Of a stretch of DNA of 64,000 bases, positions 59,930 through 64,000 are shown piece by piece; within the stretch, counting starts at the first letter, position 1, and the number at the start of each line of letters is the position of its first letter. The stretch covers positions 62,001 to 126,000 of the forward strand of contig DVGT01000074.1 of NCBI GenBank assembly GCA_018712555.1, written 5' to 3'. The translations under genes and the position numbers were made by a program. Origin of the DNA: Faecimorpha stercoravium. GTDB lineage: Bacteria > Bacillota > Clostridia > Lachnospirales > Bianqueaceae. The notes beneath the pieces were generated by a model. The model was not told the origin of the DNA, made no database searches, and worked only from the letters and a program-made list of their open reading frames with translations.

Positions 59930-61525
59930 TTAAATGGTATATATAGTCTTTCCTTCTTTTATGGTTTGGAGTACCCGAATAGAGCTTAAGCGATCCGGTG
60001 AAATCGCAAGCGGATTCTTGTCCAAAATCACCAGATCCGCCAGATATCCTGGTTTCAGCATTCCCTTACGATTTTCTTCGAAGATCTGATACGCGCCGTT
60101 GACCGTCAACGCCCTTAAGGCCTCATAGGGCGTGATACATTCTTCGGCTCCCAGAAGCTTCCCAGAGGCGGTTCTGCGATTCACCGCATTATGCAGCGCA
60201 AGAATCGGATTCGGCGGCACTACCGGCGTATCCTGATGCAGCGTAAAGGAGATATGATGCCGTAATGCGGAACGCAACGGACTGATCCGTTCTGCTCTCT
60301 CCAGTCCTAAAACAGAATCTCTATGATAATCCCCCCAATAATACACATGATCTAAAAAGAAACTGCATAGGATGCCCAGAGATTCCATGCGAGCCAGCTG
60401 ATCTTCCCTCACCGTCTGTGCATGAATGACGACCGGACGGTTTTTTCCACTACCGCCGGCCTTTTCGTAACAGCGAATCAACTGTTCAATCGCCTCATCC
60501 CCATTTGCATGTATATTCAGCTGCCATGAACATTGCTCCGCTTCGGCCATGCAGTGTATCAGCTCCTCATCCGTCATCATCCCCATTCCCCGATAGGATG
60601 GATCTTCTCCCTCCGGCACCTTAAAATAAGGCTGGCTGAGCCAAGCGGTTTTCCCCTGCGGGGAACCGTCCAAAAATAATTTTTCTCCTGCCTTTCTCAG
60701 GGAGCCATGATAAGGGTTTTGAGCTGGCAGCTGCTTAGGCAGACATTCTCGCGCGAGTTCCGGCACCATATAGAGAACCACATCGACGGGCAGATTTCCC
60801 GCCCCCTGCAGCATACCGTATTCTGTCTCAGACACCTTGGCATCCTGTACTGTCGTGATCCCATAAGACGCATACATATACGCCGCTTTATGAATCAGTT
60901 CCGTCATCGAGAGCGGAGCACTGCCACGAAGAATCGCCTGTTTTGGCGGTGCCAGAAACGCCTGCTCTTTCAGCTCTCCCTCCTGGGTCACTTCACCGCC
61001 AGCAGGAATTTCCGGATGCTCCTCTAAATACCCTAATAGCTGTAGCCCCAAACTGTTCACCACGCACAAATGTCCAGAAGCATGCGTAACCGCAATGGGG
61101 ATTTCCGTACTGACCTGATCCAGATCCCACCTTGTCGGCCCCTTTCCTTCCGGATAGGCCGATGCATCGTATCCCATTCCCAGCAGCCAGCCTCCCGTCT
61201 TCGGCGGATTTTCTTTCAAAAATTGCCGAAGCCGATCACATACTTCTTCAACGGAGGCACAGCTGCCACTCGGAGGCGCGCTTACATCTGCCAGCGTCAT
61301 CTGATACGCCGCAGCCGTCAAATGGGAATGCCCATCGATAAATCCCGGCAGCAATACATGGCCTTCCAGATCCACTTTTTCCGCCTCTTTGCCTTCCTGC
61401 AGCGCCAGAATCTCCTCCATGCTCCCCAACGCTGCGATGTATCCATCCCGGCAGAGCATGGCTTCTGCCGTGGCTGTTTCCTCCGTCATCGGCAGAATCG
61501 TACCATTATAAAATATCTGATCCAT
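59930..61525 (-). CDS. Amidohydrolase, YtcJ-like
   Basis: 531 residues of the metal-dependent amidohydrolase superfamily. GFIDGHSHL holds the first metal histidines, LNIHANGDEAIEQ and VIHAQTVREDQL follow, and HQDTPVVPPNP marks the C-terminal metal aspartate region; PGYLADLVILD is the composite domain signature. YtcJ-type enzymes have no firm substrate. ATG at 61525 chosen for its GAAAGG site 9 nt upstream; another at 61534 abuts the site. 6 nt or more after the glycosyltransferase gene. Confidence 0.87.
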   Translation of the reverse strand: MDQIFYNGTILPMTEETATAEAMLCRDGYIAALGSMEEILALQEGKEAEKVDLEGHVLLPGFIDGHSHLTAAAYQMTLADVSAPPSGSCASVEEVCDRLRQFLKENPPKTGGWLLGMGYDASAYPEGKGPTRWDLDQVSTEIPIAVTHASGHLCVVNSLGLQLLGYLEEHPEIPAGGEVTQEGELKEQAFLAPPKQAILRGSAPLSMTELIHKAAYMYASYGITTVQDAKVSETEYGMLQGAGNLPVDVVLYMVPELARECLPKQLPAQNPYHGSLRKAGEKLFLDGSPQGKTAWLSQPYFKVPEGEDPSYRGMGMMTDEELIHCMAEAEQCSWQLNIHANGDEAIEQLIRCYEKAGGSGKNRPVVIHAQTVREDQLARMESLGILCSFFLDHVYYWGDYHRDSVLGLERAERISPLRSALRHHISFTLHQDTPVVPPNPILALHNAVNRRTASGKLLGAEECITPYEALRALTVNGAYQIFEENRKGMLKPGYLADLVILDKNPLAISPDRLSSIRVLQTIKEGKTIYTI

Positions 61526-61540
61526 TCGGCTCATCCTTTC

Positions 61541-62491
61541 TTAATCATGCAGAAACTGTTCGATAATGTATCGGGGACGTCTCTTCGTCTCCATATAGAT
61601 TTTACCCACATATTCCCCAATCATACCAATACAAAAAATCTGCAGACCACCCATGAGCCAAATGGACGCCATCAATGAACTCCATCCGTCCACGGATTGT
61701 CCCATGAATTTGACAACCACGCTGTAGATCAGAAATATCACACTGATTGCCGCAATGATAGCGCCTAATTTGGCGACCATGCGGATCGGCTTCACACTAA
61801 AAGAAGTGATGCCCTCAAACGCCAAAGACAGCATCTTCTTCAGAGGATACTTGGATTCTCCGGCAAACCGTTCCTGTCTCTCATAGGTAACGACTGTCGA
61901 CTTGAATCCAATCTGCGGTACCAATCCTCTTAAGTACAGATTGACCTCCGTAAATTCCGAGAGTCCCATAAGCGCCCGTTTGCTCATGAGCCGATAGTCC
62001 GCATGATTGAATACCACATCAGCTCCCATCCATTTCAACACTTTATAATACCCTTCCGCCGTTACCCGCTTGAAAAAGGAATCCTTTTCTCGGCTGGAAC
62101 GCACGCCATAGACAATATCATATCCCTCCAGGTACCGGTCCACCATGCTGTCCACCGCCTGAATATCATCCTGCAGATCCGCGTCCATGGAAATGACCAT
62201 GTCCGCATATTCCTTAACCGTCATGAGCCCGGCCAGAAGCGCGTTCTGATGTCCTCTGTTGCGAGACAGATTGATCCCCCAGAACAGCTTGTCTTCCTCG
62301 TGCAGCTGACAGATGATCTCCCAGGTACGATCCGTAGACCCGTCGTTGATGAAAACCACTCTGCTCTGGTCGCTGATCTTTCCCTTCTCTATGAGCTCGG
62401 TCATCTTTGCCTTCAGCCGCTTTGCAGTCTCTGGCAGCACTTCTTCCTCTTTATAACAGGGGACCGTAATACATAAACAATTATGTTCCAT
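61541..62491 (-). CDS. Family 2 glycosyltransferase, polyprenyl-phosphate type (GtrB/DPM1-like)
   Basis: 316 residues. The GT-A domain has ITVPCYKEEEVLPE, NDGSTDRTW and the metal-binding SMDADLQDD; two membrane helices lie near the C-terminus (about residues 232-256 and 270-290), as in GtrB/YkcC. It probably loads a sugar onto undecaprenyl phosphate for wall or membrane glycosylation. GGGGGG precedes the ATG, and the gene overlaps queH by 11 nt. Confidence 0.92.
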   Translation of the reverse strand: MEHNCLCITVPCYKEEEVLPETAKRLKAKMTELIEKGKISDQSRVVFINDGSTDRTWEIICQLHEEDKLFWGINLSRNRGHQNALLAGLMTVKEYADMVISMDADLQDDIQAVDSMVDRYLEGYDIVYGVRSSREKDSFFKRVTAEGYYKVLKWMGADVVFNHADYRLMSKRALMGLSEFTEVNLYLRGLVPQIGFKSTVVTYERQERFAGESKYPLKKMLSLAFEGITSFSVKPIRMVAKLGAIIAAISVIFLIYSVVVKFMGQSVDGWSSLMASIWLMGGLQIFCIGMIGEYVGKIYMETKRRPRYIIEQFLHD

Positions 62492-63038
62492 TATTTATCT
62501 CCCCCTTCTTCTTTTTAGCATATCTTTCTTCCTCACTGAATACACAACCACAATATTTCTGCATGTACAGTCCCAATGCACGCGCCTGATCCTGTCCTTC
62601 TCGAAAATAAGGCCGAAAATCACGATACAAGAAAGGAATTCCATATTTCTCTCCGATCTCTTCTCCCAGCTTTCGAATCCATTCGTGCTTCTGATAGGGA
62701 CTGATCAGGAGCGTCGTCGAAAACGCCTCAAACCCGCGTTCTTTGGCACGGGCCGCCGTTTCCTCCAGACGAACTCGATAGCAGAAATCGCATCGATGAT
62801 CAAAATCCGGATAAATCCCCTGAATGAACTTCCGTAATCCGTATTCATCTTCCATGATCACCTTCATATGAATGGAAGCGGCATACTCGATCAGCGTTTG
62901 CTTTCTGGCCCGATACTCTTTCAACGGATGAATATTCGGATTATACCAGAACGCAGTCGGATGGATCCCCTCTTCCCGCAACCGAGACACACAGGCAACA
63001 GAACAGGGAGCACAGCAGGTATGCAACAATAGATTCAT
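62481..63038 (-). CDS. queH: Epoxyqueuosine reductase QueH
   Basis: 185 residues. QueH reduces epoxyqueuosine in tRNA to queuosine, the last step of Q synthesis in organisms without QueG. Metal/Fe-S cysteines are visible in HTCCAPCS, DHRCDFCYRVR and KYCGCVFSE; FYNPNI-type segment WYNPNIHPLKEY is diagnostic. First gene of the operon. GGGGGA precedes the ATG. Confidence 0.93.
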   Translation of the reverse strand: MNLLLHTCCAPCSVACVSRLREEGIHPTAFWYNPNIHPLKEYRARKQTLIEYAASIHMKVIMEDEYGLRKFIQGIYPDFDHRCDFCYRVRLEETAARAKERGFEAFSTTLLISPYQKHEWIRKLGEEIGEKYGIPFLYRDFRPYFREGQDQARALGLYMQKYCGCVFSEEERYAKKKKGEINNGT

Positions 63039-63090
63039 CTGTTTTCCCCCAGTCTTTTATAAACATACTATAATATGTCCTGCTGGGTCT

Positions 63091-63119
63091 ATTATACCTT
63101 TTATCCTAGGAAATGTAAA
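63091..63119 (-). promoter_or_regulatory. SigA promoter for the queH operon
   Basis: Minus-strand TTTACA (63114-63119), 17 nt, TATAAT (63091-63096). Confidence 0.82.
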
Positions 63120-63162
63120 GCAAGCATTTTGTAAACAAACTGCCGCTACATGTTCAAAATAA

Positions 63163-63206
63163 AAAAGGTTGTGAACAGGGATTCTTGCCTTTCACAACCC
63201 TTTCAA
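63163..63206 (-). terminator. Terminator after the distal lipoprotein gene
   Basis: Minus-strand stem AAAGGGTTGTGAA/TTCACAACCTTT followed by a run of T residues. It separates the lipoprotein gene from the queH promoter. Confidence 0.85.
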
Positions 63207-63210
63207 ATCA

Positions 63211-63915
63211 TCATGGAGCATTGACATGGAATTCAAAGGACGTTTTTTTACCGGAGGAAGATGCCGTCGTCAAAAAAGTGATCGTACCCTCGCCAGCTTC
63301 CGTAATCCCCTCAAAATGCAGTCTGAGGTATTCCTCATCCCGAATCAGCTCCACCACATCCATTTTTTGGAACACGCCTTCTAACTGAATATCATTCAGC
63401 GAAATCTCTTCAGCCCAGGAACCACCCTCTACCATAAACGTATATTCCAGTGCCTTTCCGCCATCCTGCAGATTGAGGAAGGCCTCGCTTACATTCACAA
63501 TATAAGGAGTTCCTACTGTCAATTCTCCTATGGCATTTCGAATCATAGCAGACTCGCTTTCAATCGCCGCATAGGATATCATAATAGTCCCTGTTTCAGG
63601 ATCCGCTAAATGTCCTGTCGTTTGTCCCGATAAGACAATGTTCACGGTAGTGTCATCTACCCGTGTAACGCTGGTGATGGAGAGCCCGCCCAGTTCTTCG
63701 GACAGCGAAAAATCTTCTGCCCGTATGTCTTCCCGAAACCGGCCCGATGTCAAATGAATCACAAGCTCCCGGTCCGCCTGCTGATTCGTCACAAAATGAG
63801 GCGTGATCTCCAGGATCTCCTCGCTTTCTATCTCAGGCGCCGCTTCACAACCTCCCATCAGAAACAGCACGACGAGAACGACGCCTCCCAGGATCCGTCT
63901 CCATCCATACCTCAC
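63211..63915 (-). CDS. Lipoprotein with Ig-like/SLH-type beta repeats, unknown
   Basis: 234 residues with a lipoprotein signal peptide; lipobox LMGGC sets the cysteine at about residue 23. The mature part is beta-rich with two repeated modules, each holding an acidic EDFSL/NDIQL-type motif (RAEDFSLSEELGGL, LNDIQLEGVF), suggesting two immunoglobulin-like domains. GTG start overlapping the preceding stop by 4 nt (GTGA). No enzyme motif seen. Confidence 0.75.
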   Translation of the reverse strand: MRYGWRRILGGVVLVVLFLMGGCEAAPEIESEEILEITPHFVTNQQADRELVIHLTSGRFREDIRAEDFSLSEELGGLSITSVTRVDDTTVNIVLSGQTTGHLADPETGTIMISYAAIESESAMIRNAIGELTVGTPYIVNVSEAFLNLQDGGKALEYTFMVEGGSWAEEISLNDIQLEGVFQKMDVVELIRDEEYLRLHFEGITEAGEGTITFLTTASSSGKKTSFEFHVNAP

Positions 63916-64000
63916 GAGAGATCCTCCGGTGGAGGCGGTACTTCCACATCCGGTCCATCATTCGGAAAATCATCGGGATGCGGACCATGTCCATGGGGCA
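63912..64000 (-). CDS. C-terminal end of an upstream gene, Pro/His/Asp-rich tail
   Basis: Only the last 29 codons are in the window. They read HGHGPHPDDFPNDGPDV and then EVPPPPEDLS before the stop, a low-complexity extracellular-type tail. The stop overlaps the lipoprotein start by 4 nt, so both are in one operon. Identity cannot be told. Confidence 0.6.
   Translation of the reverse strand, partial: PHGHGPHPDDFPNDGPDVEVPPPPEDLS

Overview
The window looks like chromosomal backbone of a spore-forming, anaerobic Firmicute of class Clostridia, most likely Lachnospiraceae-like. The grounds are a six-gene Rnf complex, sporulation genes (SpoVAF, SpmA, SpmB, an AbrB/SpoVT-type regulator), rubrerythrin, a RodA-MgsA-radical SAM-L21-Prp-L27-Obg gene order, an L27 with the Firmicute N-terminal extension, and good SigA-type promoters (TTGACA-17-TATAAT variants). 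No phage, plasmid, CRISPR array or complete insertion sequence was seen. The taxonomic call is inference from gene content and order.

Layout. 1-4437: end of a MATE transporter, tRNA-Thr, then uxaC, an RluA-type pseudouridine synthase and a PepD-like dipeptidase as one tightly packed operon. 4438-5290: a small P-loop protein and a DUF378 membrane protein on the minus strand. 5394-10378: promoter, rnfCDGEAB and terminator; this complex couples ferredoxin and NAD redox chemistry to ion pumping. 10412-12440: an APH-fold kinase, a small membrane protein and radC. 12467-19100: the cell-elongation cluster mreB-mreC-mreD-mrdA-rodA. 19113-26892: mgsA, a small membrane protein, two linked radical SAM proteins, then rplU-prp-rpmA-obg-yhbY-nadD-yqeK-rsfS (ribosome assembly, NAD synthesis).

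26929-30916: rubrerythrin, a TtcA-like tRNA thiolase, a tyrosine recombinase, and an SOS divergon in which a LysM protein and lexA are read away from a shared control region with several LexA-like boxes. 30955-35889: a LUD-domain protein, a long PRPP synthetase, SpoVAF with a SigG-like promoter, a YhfC-like membrane protein and a 253-bp MITE-like element. 35910-42500: a PmbA/TldD pair, a gene-poor stretch with a candidate small RNA, pckA, spmAB and an AbrB-type regulator. 42495-50741 (minus strand): DacF-type carboxypeptidase plus an ABC exporter, feoAB, a fumarylacetoacetase-fold hydrolase and glycerol kinase.

50769-64000: a structured repeat, a GH43 glycosidase overlapping a methionine aminopeptidase, an XRE regulator with a zinc-ribbon tail, a lipoprotein, a PspA/SPFH envelope-stress pair separated by a terminator-like hairpin, an aspartate aminotransferase, a second array of the structured repeat, a queH-glycosyltransferase-amidohydrolase-sugar-acid dehydrogenase operon, and a lipoprotein with a partial upstream gene.

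Metabolically the window suggests an anaerobe that takes up plant-derived sugars and uronates (GH43, UxaC, the UxuB/MtlD-type dehydrogenase, GlpK), makes or uses oxaloacetate through PckA, and conserves energy with Rnf. The least explained structures are a roughly 98-103 nt hairpin repeat in two places (50769-50897 and 58112-58327), a candidate minus-strand small RNA with an anti-Shine-Dalgarno stretch (about 38750-38833), and 17-bp direct repeats that flank the rubrerythrin gene.
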